Assembly: GCA_002391225.1 (NCBI GenBank)
Contig: DGRV01000008.1
Location: 1-33,912, forward strand
Length of the DNA stretch: 33,912 bases
Direction: 5' to 3'
Source: Christensenella sp. UBA4379
GTDB lineage: Bacteria > Bacillota > Clostridia > Christensenellales > Aristaeellaceae
In this document: piece by piece, positions 16,431-23,493 of the stretch
Position numbering within the stretch: the stretch's first letter is position 1
How the letters are laid out: every line of letters begins with the position of its first letter
The notes under the pieces: model-generated
The model's input: the letters and a program-made list of their open reading frames with translations, nothing else
The model's database searches: none
Told to the model about the DNA's origin: nothing
Position numbers and translations under genes: made by a program

Positions 16431-17645
16431 ATGAAGAAGAACACCCTCCGCATCGGCCTGGAAGGCTGCCTGATCCACACCGAAAACCTCGGCTGCTCGG
16501 CCCTGACCTATTCCCTGCTCGCCCTGCTGGAAAAAATCGCCGCGGATACCAGGCGGACGTTTTCTTATACGGTCTTTGAGTACCAGCCGAATCATGCGGA
16601 CACGGCCCATCTATGCGAAAAGCTGTCCATCTCCCCGGACCGGCTCACTGCCGTCCGGACCACGTCCCTGTTTCATCCCCTGGCGGAGGTCAGGCACCCG
16701 GCGCTCACCCGTCAGGTTCTTTCCGCCATGCGGGCCTGCGACCTGTTTGTCGACCTGACCCAGGGGGATTCCTTCACCGACATCTACGGGGACTGGCGGT
16801 TTTCAGGGCTCACGAGGATCAAGGAAATCATCCTCCGGATGAACAAGCCCCTGATCCTCGGGCCCCAGACCTACGGCCCCTTTCAGCGGGAAAAAAGTGC
16901 GGCCCGGGCCGCGAATATCCTGAGGCACGCCCGCTATGCCATGACCCGGGACCAAAGTCCCGGGGCCCTTACGCTGTCTAAAAAAAGCGGGCGGGAGCTT
17001 TTGTCCGTCTGCGACCTGGCCTTCGGCCTGCCCTATGCGCCGGACCCGGTGGCATCAAGCGGGAAGGTCCGGGTCGGGATCAACGCTTCTTCTCTGCTGA
17101 CGCAAAACAAAACGGAGCCGACGGACCTGCGGATCCCCCTGAAAACCGACTACGACCTGTATCTGACCCAGCTGCTGGAGCAGCTTTCCAAGGACGGGCA
17201 GTACGAAATTTTTCTGATCCCTCACGTGGGTGCGGACGCGGGTCCCGGGTTCGGCAGCCTGTTTCCAAAGGCCCATGTATTGCCCCCCTTTCGGGACCCG
17301 ATGGAGGCCAAGGCCGTGATCGCCTCGATGGACGTCCTGGTCGCCGCCCGGATGCACGCGGTGATTGCCGCCCTGTCCAGCGGCGCCGCCGTGGTCCCGA
17401 CGGGCTACAGCCCCAAGTTTGAGGGGCTGACCAAGAAGATGAACTATCCGTACCTGGTGGACCTGAGGACACTGGAAACGTCTGCGGCCGTCCGCGCCAC
17501 CCTCCAAGGCATCCGGGAGCGCGCCGAACTTCGCCGGGCAGCCCAGGCCTGCCGGCCCATTTATATGGAAGACCTGAAGCGCGCGGAAGGCTGTTTTTCC
17601 AAAATGCTTACCGATATCGCCGAACACCCCGGGGAGGAAGTTTGA
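16431..17645 (+). CDS. Polysaccharide pyruvyl transferase family protein
   Basis: Cytoplasmic protein of 404 residues in the PS_pyruv_trans family (CsaB, WcaK, EpsO relatives), which transfer pyruvate from phosphoenolpyruvate to a sugar as a ketal. Visible marks are the early LEGCLIHTENLGCSALTYSL (usual GNxGD position, here ENLGCSA), FVDLTQGDSFTDIYG at about 106-120, GPQTYGPF at 144-151, MTRDQSPG, and the C-terminal ARMHAVIAALSSGAAVVPTG with GYSPKFEG. The RxHxxIxA arginine and histidine needed in characterised members are present. It lies six bases after wzy and ends two bases before the MenD-like gene. A charged pyruvyl decoration on the polysaccharide is a fair inference. Confidence 0.87.
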   Translation: MKKNTLRIGLEGCLIHTENLGCSALTYSLLALLEKIAADTRRTFSYTVFEYQPNHADTAHLCEKLSISPDRLTAVRTTSLFHPLAEVRHPALTRQVLSAMRACDLFVDLTQGDSFTDIYGDWRFSGLTRIKEIILRMNKPLILGPQTYGPFQREKSAARAANILRHARYAMTRDQSPGALTLSKKSGRELLSVCDLAFGLPYAPDPVASSGKVRVGINASSLLTQNKTEPTDLRIPLKTDYDLYLTQLLEQLSKDGQYEIFLIPHVGADAGPGFGSLFPKAHVLPPFRDPMEAKAVIASMDVLVAARMHAVIAALSSGAAVVPTGYSPKFEGLTKKMNYPYLVDLRTLETSAAVRATLQGIRERAELRRAAQACRPIYMEDLKRAEGCFSKMLTDIAEHPGEEV

Positions 17646-17647
17646 CC

Positions 17648-19417
17648 ATGGCCTACTATTATTCCACCAACCGAAACGTACAGCTGCTCGTCGCCCTGCT
17701 CAAGGCCCACGGCATCCGCAAGGTCGTCGCCTCCCCCGGCACCACCAACATGGAGCTGGTGGGCAGCCTCCAGCATGACGGGGCTTTCCAGATGTATTCC
17801 TGCGTCGACGAGCGGAGCGCCGCCTACCTGGCCTGCGGGCTGAGCGCCGAATCCGGCGAGCCGGTGGTGATCACCTGCACGGAGGCGACCGCCTCCCGCA
17901 ACTACCTTCCCGGCCTCACCGAAGCCTATCACCGAAAGCTCCCCATCCTGGCCGTCACCGGCCTGCACAGCTACCGGGAAATCGGCCAGCTCTCCCCCCA
18001 GGTCATCGACCGGAGCGTGTCCCCCGCGGACGCCGTGCGCCTCAAGGTGCGCTTAAACCCCGTGTCCTCCCCGGAGGACGAAAGGGAAAGCGTCCTCCAA
18101 ATCACCCGGGCCATTCTGGAACTGACCCGGCACGGGGGCGGGCCGGTCCACATCGATCTGCCCTGGGGCGGGCCCAAGATGGAGTATTCCGTCCAGCGCC
18201 TGCCCCAGGTGCCGCTCATCCGCCGGTATTTCCCCGGGGACAGCCTGCCCGAGATCCGTTTGGAGGAGGGGCAGAAGCTCCTTGTGCTGGCGGGGGGCCA
18301 TCGGGAATGGACGAAGGCCCAGACCGAAGCCCTGGACCGGTTCTGCGAAGCATACGACGCGGCCGTCCTGTGCGACCACGCCAGCCGCTACTACGGACGC
18401 TTCCGGGTCCAGGCGACGATCCTGGCCGCCCAGGACGTTTCCTACGACGTGCTCCGGGACGTCGGGCTGCTGATCCACATCGGGGAGGAAGGCACGGACG
18501 ACCGGCTGATGCAGAAGCTTTCGACCTTCGTCCGGACGGTCTGGCGGGTCAGCCCGGACGGGGAGCTGCGCGACCCCCTGCACAGGCTCGGCGCGGTGTT
18601 TGAAATGGAGGAGCAGGCCTTTTTCACCCGATACAGCGAGGGAAAAGAGCCCCAGTCCTCCGCCCTCCTGGAAGCCTTCCAAGAAACCCTGCGGAAGGTC
18701 CGGGCAAAGCTCCCGGAGCTGCCCTTTTCCAGCCTCTACGCAGCTTCCCGCCTGTCCGCGCTGCTGCCGGCGGGGGCCTGCGTCCACCTGGGCTGCAGCG
18801 ACACCATCCGCGCCTGGAACTATTTTCCCCTGCCGGAGGGCGTCCGTTCCGCCTGCAATTCCGGCTGCCGGGGCATCGACGGGACGGTGTCCTCCCTGAT
18901 CGGCGCGTCCCTGGCCAGCCCGGACCGGCTGTTTTTCGGCGTCATGGGAGACCTGACCTTCTTTTACGACATGACCGTCCTGGGCAACCGGCACGTAGGG
19001 CCGAACCTCCGCCTCATGATCGTCCACAACGACGGCGGGAACATCTTCCGCCATCACGGCCATCCCTCCCAGCGGTGGCTGGGCAGGGAGGAGGCGGACG
19101 AATACATCTGCGCCGGCGGGCATTTCGGCGGTCAGTCCCCCTCCTTCGTGCGCGACTTCGCGGAAAACCTGGGCTTCCGCTTCCTGACCGCGTCCGATCA
19201 GGAGAGCTTTGAAAAATGCCTGCCTGATTTCGTCTCCCCCGAGCCCTCCGTCCGCCCCGTCCTCTTCGAGGTGTTCACCGACGCCGAACAGGACGCCGAA
19301 GCCTTCGAGCGGATGGAAAAAATCGACCAGACCGGCAAGAGCCAGGCCAAGGAAGCCCTGCGCAGCGTCCTGGGCGAGCAGGGGGCCGAGAAGCTCAAAC
19401 GGCTTTTTAAAAAATAA
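17648..19417 (+). CDS. MenD-like thiamine diphosphate-dependent enzyme in the polysaccharide operon
   Basis: Predicted ThDP enzyme of 589 residues, close to MenD in length and domain order. SPGTTNMELVG at 29-39, DERSAAYLACGL with Glu55 in the ThDP-activating position, CTEATASRNYLPGLTEAYHR, GIDGTVSSLIGAS, the Mg/ThDP-binding GDLTFFYDM and IVHNDGGNIF all align with MenD blocks. However, two positions that carry isochorismate-binding arginines in E. coli MenD (SPGSR and SNRG) read SPGTT and CNSG here, so menaquinone synthesis is unlikely, and no other men gene is near. The ATG at 17648 follows GGAGG by ten bases; an in-frame TTG at 17642 is too close to that site. In this operon it may make or modify a sugar or acyl group by decarboxylating a 2-oxo acid. 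Reaction unknown. Confidence 0.78.
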   Translation: MAYYYSTNRNVQLLVALLKAHGIRKVVASPGTTNMELVGSLQHDGAFQMYSCVDERSAAYLACGLSAESGEPVVITCTEATASRNYLPGLTEAYHRKLPILAVTGLHSYREIGQLSPQVIDRSVSPADAVRLKVRLNPVSSPEDERESVLQITRAILELTRHGGGPVHIDLPWGGPKMEYSVQRLPQVPLIRRYFPGDSLPEIRLEEGQKLLVLAGGHREWTKAQTEALDRFCEAYDAAVLCDHASRYYGRFRVQATILAAQDVSYDVLRDVGLLIHIGEEGTDDRLMQKLSTFVRTVWRVSPDGELRDPLHRLGAVFEMEEQAFFTRYSEGKEPQSSALLEAFQETLRKVRAKLPELPFSSLYAASRLSALLPAGACVHLGCSDTIRAWNYFPLPEGVRSACNSGCRGIDGTVSSLIGASLASPDRLFFGVMGDLTFFYDMTVLGNRHVGPNLRLMIVHNDGGNIFRHHGHPSQRWLGREEADEYICAGGHFGGQSPSFVRDFAENLGFRFLTASDQESFEKCLPDFVSPEPSVRPVLFEVFTDAEQDAEAFERMEKIDQTGKSQAKEALRSVLGEQGAEKLKRLFKK

Positions 19418-19436
19418 CAGGTAAAAGGAGGCTCAC

Positions 19437-20888
19437 ATGCGAACCGAAGCGTCAAAGGACCGCCTGGCCGTTCAGGCCGGGCTTTGGTACGTGGTGTCCT
19501 CCGTGCTGATCCGCCTGGTCTCCCTGATCACCACGCCGCTGTTCACCCGGCTGCTCAGCACCCAGCAGTACGGGGCGGCCGGCACCTTCCAGTCCTGGTG
19601 TTCCCTGCTGACGACCGTGTTCAGCCTGAACCTGATGAGCAGCGTCGGCCGGGCCAAGCTCGACTTTCCCGGCCGGCTGGACGATTATATCAGCTCGGTC
19701 AGCGTGCTGTCGCTGCTGGTGTCCCTGGCCCTGTCTCTGGGAGCGGTTCTCTTCCTTGGGCCCGTCTCCGCCTTCCTGGAGCTGAATGAGCGGGAAACCC
19801 TGCTCCTCCTCTGTTACCTGTGCTTTTTCCCGGCCCTTTCCTTTGCGCAGGCGGGCCTTCGCTACCGCTACCGCTACCGGGAGAACATCGCCGTTCAGTG
19901 GTATCTGGCCCTGGGGCCTGCCCTTTTGTCCCTGGGGCTGATCCTGTTTTCTCCGCTGGACAGGGGCTTTTCCCGCATGGTGGGCCTGACCGCGCCCATC
20001 GTCCTTTTGTCCCTGGTGGTCTGGGCCCGGGCCCTGCCGGGGGGCCTTCGCATGAAGCAGGAATACTGGCGCTACGGCCTGAGCCTGTCCCTGCCCATGA
20101 TGCTCCACGCCCTGTCCATGAGCCTCCTGGCCCAGTCGGACAAGCTGGTCATCGCCCGTTTCGGCGGACAGACGGAGGTAGCGTACTATCACCTGGTCCG
20201 CAATTACGCCCTCCTGCTCTTCCTCCTGTTCGATACCGTCAGCCAGGCCTGGCTGCCCTGGTTCCACGACAGCCTGCAGGAAGGAAGGCGGGACGAAGTC
20301 CGCAGAATGGTCCGCCTGATCTCGGCGCTCTCCTGCCTGGGCGGCCTCTTTCTCATCGCCCTTGGGCCGGAAGCGGTGCTGCTGCTCGGCGGGGACGCCT
20401 ACGCCCCGGCCCTGTCCGCCGTGGCGCCGACGGTGATGGGCGTGGTGTGCCAGTGCCTGTACGCCCACTACATCAACCTCGTCCTGCACGAAAAAAAGAC
20501 CCGCTACGTCTCCTTCGGCACCATGGTGGCGGCCCTGCTCAACCTCGGGCTCAACTTCCTCTTCGTCCCCCGCTACGGCTTTTCCGCGGCAGCGTACACG
20601 ACCTTTGCAAGCTTCCTGACCCTGCTGCTCATTCACTTCCTGTTCGTGCGGAAAAAGCTGAACATCCGTTTGTACGACGACCGGCAACTCCTCTTCTCCG
20701 CGGGCCTCACCACGGTGATTGCCGCCTGCCTTTCCCTGCTGTACGGAAGTCTCCTGGCCCGGATCGGTGTCCTGCTGGTCTGTCTCTGCGGCATTTTGTA
20801 CTGCTTCAGGGCGGAGCTTCAGAGCCTTATCTCTTTGCTCCAGGAACACATGAAGAAAAAGAGGGCGAAGCGCCGCCCTCAGGAATAA
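19437..20888 (+). CDS. wzx: Wzx-type polysaccharide repeat-unit flippase (MOP superfamily)
   Basis: Polytopic membrane protein of 483 residues with 12 or more helices, matching the polysaccharide biosynthesis/MviN-like flippases. The N-terminus GLWYVVSSVLIRLVSLITTP followed by LFTRLLSTQQYGAAGTFQSW is the classic entry of this family, and HALSMSLLAQSDKLVIARFG is the matching start of the second half. It would move lipid-linked repeat units across the membrane for the Wzy-like polymerase. AAAGGAGG five bases before the ATG is an excellent ribosome site. It is the last gene of the operon; no plus-strand terminator follows, while its final coding bases hold a minus-strand terminator for the facing gene. 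Confidence 0.9.
   Translation: MRTEASKDRLAVQAGLWYVVSSVLIRLVSLITTPLFTRLLSTQQYGAAGTFQSWCSLLTTVFSLNLMSSVGRAKLDFPGRLDDYISSVSVLSLLVSLALSLGAVLFLGPVSAFLELNERETLLLLCYLCFFPALSFAQAGLRYRYRYRENIAVQWYLALGPALLSLGLILFSPLDRGFSRMVGLTAPIVLLSLVVWARALPGGLRMKQEYWRYGLSLSLPMMLHALSMSLLAQSDKLVIARFGGQTEVAYYHLVRNYALLLFLLFDTVSQAWLPWFHDSLQEGRRDEVRRMVRLISALSCLGGLFLIALGPEAVLLLGGDAYAPALSAVAPTVMGVVCQCLYAHYINLVLHEKKTRYVSFGTMVAALLNLGLNFLFVPRYGFSAAAYTTFASFLTLLLIHFLFVRKKLNIRLYDDRQLLFSAGLTTVIAACLSLLYGSLLARIGVLLVCLCGILYCFRAELQSLISLLQEHMKKKRAKRRPQE
20853..20880 (-). terminator. Minus-strand terminator inside the 3' end of wzx
   Basis: Read on the minus strand, GAGGGCG/CGCCCTC (7-bp stem, 20861-20880) is followed by TTTTTCTTC. It is well placed to end the transcript of the gene that stops at 20972, about 90 bases into the facing wzx coding sequence. 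Read on the plus strand there is no T-run. Confidence 0.6.
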
Positions 20889-20971
20889 AAACGTTAAGAA
20901 TACAACGATCCAGTTTGATTATACAATTGTTTTCGATAGATGCACAAGTGTTTCTTTCTTCACACTCATAT

Positions 20972-22006
20972 TCACGTGATGACATGCCTCTTTATTTCTG
21001 TATTGTTTTCCAAATCCACAACACTTATGTATTCAATTGTTTCAAAAGTATCCTCAAGATCTTTAACTATATATAAATAGTTATCTTGTACAAAAAAACT
21101 TGAAGAAGAGCCATAATCAAACTCAATTAACGGCAACATCTCATCATTATACATATCCAAGCGCATTAACTGATTATCAGAACGATTACAAACATACAGA
21201 ATACCGTTTGTTATACAGAAGGTTGTCATTCTATTAATCTCAAAGTCCGGACTCGAACCGACAAGTCTGATCGGTACAACATCTTTTTCTTTACAGGCGT
21301 ATATGCCTCCATCATCAGCATAGATAAGCCGGTTATCATTTAGGATATAGTTGACCAATTCCACTCCTTTTACTGCAGAGAATTGATACGTGTCATCTGA
21401 TGTTGGAGAATAGAACAATCCTTCTGATTTGTCAATACAAATGCATGAATCACGAATAGAGTCTGAATTACACCATAAATTCTCATACCCGATATCGATT
21501 TTTGTCCATATATTGCTGTCAGTATCAAGCCTCAACAATGTATGATCATCTCCATATTTTAGAACATTACCATCAATTGTCGCTATATACTCCCCTTCTT
21601 TTATTGGCGGTAAATCTAAAAAACTCTTTTTGCACAAATCCTCTGCGTTTTGTCCTTTACAGTATGAATAACGCAAGGATAAAGTTGAATAAGAAAGCGG
21701 GGCAGCAGTAACTACACATTCTTCAATAATAATATCCTTGCTTGCGTAATAATGAAGCTTTTTATTATATGGTACTTGTTTCTCCAAAATGCAAACGCAA
21801 TCATAAGGTGTTACAAGAAATAAACGATACTCATTTACAAACATATGTTTCATCATGTTGACCATAATAATCTGATTATTCCATTGAATAATACCAGTAT
21901 ACCTATTATTGCATCGATACATGCTTTCTCCTTTTGCGCTCTTGGAACATAATAGAACAACTGATATCAACAAGATAGACATTCCCCGTTTTAGTATGCT
22001 TATCAT
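20972..22006 (-). CDS. Unrecognised exported protein, possibly beta-propeller
   Basis: I do not recognise the family. The 344 residues begin with a hydrophobic export signal (MISILKRGMSILLISVVLLC, then SKSAKG before ESMYRC), without a convincing lipobox. The rest is soluble, with repeated short strands such as LLRLDTDSNIWTKIDIG, GGIYACKEKDVVPIRLVG, NGILYVCNRSDNQLMRLDMY and DNYLYIVKDLEDTFETIEY, the look of a beta-propeller of the DUF5050 kind. The gene is strikingly AT-rich beside the polysaccharide operon, suggesting acquisition. AGAGG seven bases before the ATG is the ribosome site. A TATAAT with an overlapping palindrome lies upstream, and its terminator lies within wzx. No function is proposed. 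Confidence 0.75.
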   Translation of the reverse strand: MISILKRGMSILLISVVLLCSKSAKGESMYRCNNRYTGIIQWNNQIIMVNMMKHMFVNEYRLFLVTPYDCVCILEKQVPYNKKLHYYASKDIIIEECVVTAAPLSYSTLSLRYSYCKGQNAEDLCKKSFLDLPPIKEGEYIATIDGNVLKYGDDHTLLRLDTDSNIWTKIDIGYENLWCNSDSIRDSCICIDKSEGLFYSPTSDDTYQFSAVKGVELVNYILNDNRLIYADDGGIYACKEKDVVPIRLVGSSPDFEINRMTTFCITNGILYVCNRSDNQLMRLDMYNDEMLPLIEFDYGSSSSFFVQDNYLYIVKDLEDTFETIEYISVVDLENNTEIKRHVIT

Positions 22007-22043
22007 TTTGTATCCTCTCTTCTCTACATATCAAAATAATAAT

Positions 22044-22076
22044 GCATTATAATTGGAACGAACATAAATTTATGTA
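22044..22076 (-). promoter_or_regulatory. Candidate -10 with overlapping 20-bp palindromic operator
   Basis: TATAAT (22049-22044, minus strand) is preceded by CGAACATAAATTTATGTACG (22057-22076), a palindrome with a single mismatched pair. The palindrome covers the spacer and the expected -35, where only CATAAA is found. A regulator bound there would control the gene starting at 22006. Confidence 0.5.
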
Positions 22077-22185
22077 CGAAAGAGTTAATCAACTCATTAG
22101 CACGAGAAAAGTATTGGTTCTTCACGTTTTCTTACACATACCCGCGATCACGGAACGGCTATAGTGTATCATCTTTTATCGTCCC

Positions 22186-22938
22186 TTAATATGCCGAACC
22201 AAGAATAGCGTATATTTTTTGATCCACTTTTGTACTGAAAAACAAATACCTTGTACATTTTGAAATTGGGTCTTTAACTTTTTCATAGCCCAATACTTCC
22301 ACACTTCTGCGTTTATATGGCAGAAGTGTGCCATCACTATAAAAAGTATATAGATTTTTCCGGCATCTACGATAGTCTTCCATCCCCGGCTTCTTCCTGT
22401 CCAAATAGTTCGTTAATTGAAATACAGGCCAATGGTCTTGAATTTCGGGGCATATTTTTGAAGTCCAGCTGATATAATCCCCAACTTTTTGAATCATAAT
22501 ATGATAGAAAACCGACGCATCAACAGCAGGAAATATTTGAAGACTGATGATATCGCCCATCTGATATAATGGTTCACAATTCAGATCCAATCTAATTTTT
22601 CTTTGTTTTGGCAGCGGGGCTTGCAATGATTCTTTCAGACGAAACAGCTGACGGTTGATTGATTTGCTTTCAGAATAATTCATCAACATTTTGTCAATCT
22701 GGTCTACAGCTCTTTGAATCACATCAGTCCCTGGAATCCCATTTTTGTGCATGAAAAGCGCCAATGATAAATAATAATGGAGCATTACTTCGTCCTGAGA
22801 ATCGAATAATGTTTCTACATATTGATTCAGCTTTTCAACGGCCACTTCCGGACTGTATTGGCAAAATGCAACTTTATATTCCAAAAGCAGATCTCTCGCT
22901 GTGTCGTTTCCAAATACGGAATCTGACCATGTGCCCAT
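22186..22938 (-). CDS. Unrecognised protein with DUF4259-like N-terminal motif
   Basis: Soluble protein of 250 residues from ATG 22938, chosen because AAAGGA lies six bases upstream; the frame is open 60 bases further but without a ribosome site. The N-terminus MGTWSDSVFGNDTARDLLLEY resembles the MGxWGxGxFDNDxAxD opening of DUF4259 proteins, small bacterial proteins of unknown role often found in accessory regions. Residues 35-115 are mostly helical; from about 120 on it has a strand-rich domain (KIRLDLNCEPLYQMGDIISL, FYHIMIQKVGDYISW, TLLPYKRRSVEVLGYEK). The gene is AT-rich like its neighbour and was probably acquired. A consensus promoter lies at 23188-23216. Confidence 0.72.
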   Translation of the reverse strand: MGTWSDSVFGNDTARDLLLEYKVAFCQYSPEVAVEKLNQYVETLFDSQDEVMLHYYLSLALFMHKNGIPGTDVIQRAVDQIDKMLMNYSESKSINRQLFRLKESLQAPLPKQRKIRLDLNCEPLYQMGDIISLQIFPAVDASVFYHIMIQKVGDYISWTSKICPEIQDHWPVFQLTNYLDRKKPGMEDYRRCRKNLYTFYSDGTLLPYKRRSVEVLGYEKVKDPISKCTRYLFFSTKVDQKIYAILGSAY

Positions 22939-23008
22939 TTTATGTCCTTTCCGCTCACAGGAAGTGATTCGCTGTGCATCTTCCCATAGAGCAGCCATTG
23001 ATTCATTG

Positions 23009-23170
23009 CTATGATGAATCGCCGTCGTTATTGATTTCTTTGGGCTGCAACAGGGCTACTCGTATTCTTTTGCAGCTTTCACATTGTACGATTGTTGATG
23101 ATCCTGGCAGCTTTTGCATAATATCGGATCCATTTGATTTCCAATTTTTTAAAAGCTGCTTTTTGACCAC
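23009..23170 (-). CDS. Possible 53-residue small protein with a CxxC pair
   Basis: Starting at GTG 23170 the frame reads VVKKQLLKNWKSNGSDIMQK and continues through VQCESCKRIRVALLQPKE to a TAG at 23009. The amino acid mix (basic, then CESC, then VALLQP) looks like real protein, perhaps a tiny zinc-binding domain or the end of a decayed gene. It lies just downstream of a consensus promoter, giving a leader of only about ten bases, and 70 bases before the DUF4259-like gene. Against it, there is no good ribosome site; an internal ATG would give 36 residues. Confidence 0.35.
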   Translation of the reverse strand: MVKKQLLKNWKSNGSDIMQKLPGSSTIVQCESCKRIRVALLQPKEINNDGDSS

Positions 23171-23187
23171 GCTCCAATTCTTTCTTT

Positions 23188-23216
23188 ATTGTAAGTCCAT
23201 TTTCCTGCCGTGTCAA
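23188..23216 (-). promoter_or_regulatory. Consensus promoter of the AT-rich minus-strand genes
   Basis: Minus strand TTGACA (23216-23211), 17 bases, TACAAT (23193-23188). It is the best -35 match in the window. Transcription would begin near 23181 and cover the possible 53-residue ORF and the DUF4259-like gene. Confidence 0.85.
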
Positions 23217-23304
23217 CGACGGCAGCGGCACGGTTTTCATCTTTTACATCCCCCTGAGGGGCCTTTCCTTCCCTCAAACCAATGACGGAAGGCAGGGATC
23301 CCGA

Positions 23305-23357
23305 CCTGTGCGGAGCCGGAAAACGGCGGGCACAGGTTTTCTGTTTTGCACTTTTTT
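23305..23357 (+). terminator. Rho-independent terminator just upstream of the ilvD promoter
   Basis: CCTGTGC/GCACAGG (23305-23311 with 23330-23336) plus an inner GCCG/CGGC pair is followed by TTTTCTGTTTTGCACTTTTTTTG. It faces plus, yet the nearest plus-strand gene upstream ends at 20888. It may end read-through from the polysaccharide operon, end an unannotated RNA from about 23217-23300 (which contains other small hairpins), or act as an attenuator. Confidence 0.7.
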
Positions 23358-23376
23358 TGTTTTTGCCCCGGATTCG

Positions 23377-23405
23377 TTGATTCTTGAAAAGAATCCTGCT
23401 ATATT
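23377..23405 (+). promoter_or_regulatory. ilvD: ilvD promoter with inverted repeat in the spacer
   Basis: TTGATT (23377-23382), 17 bases, TATATT (23400-23405), with TG one base before the -10. A perfect inverted repeat GATTCTT-GAA-AAGAATC (23379-23395) overlaps the -35 and spacer, a natural place for a repressor. The leader to the ATG at 23494 is about 80 bases and can form small hairpins. Confidence 0.7.
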
Positions 23406-23493
23406 TTGGTTTGATACCCTTTCCGGACACGGGAAGGTCTTTCTCCGGCCTGGAACGAGACGGAGCGAAACATTTTAGATGGAGGCAAGAACT

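Noticed and set aside
17648..19417. Annotation as menaquinone-pathway MenD
   Set aside because: The isochorismate-binding arginine positions are not conserved by eye and the gene is embedded in a polysaccharide operon with no men neighbours.
22974..23285. Plus-strand open frame of about 100 codons before ilvD
   Set aside because: It has no ribosome site or recognisable motif and lies opposite a consensus minus-strand promoter and its transcript.
23149..23430. Minus-strand open frame covering the ilvD upstream region
   Set aside because: It spans the ilvD promoter, the plus-strand terminator and the consensus promoter of the island genes, and its translation is a basic low-information sequence.
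23412..23493. T-box riboswitch in the ilvD leader
   Set aside because: I looked for the AGGGTGG-ACCGCG type antiterminator motif and a stem I layout and found neither; the terminator also lies upstream of the ilvD promoter, not between promoter and gene.
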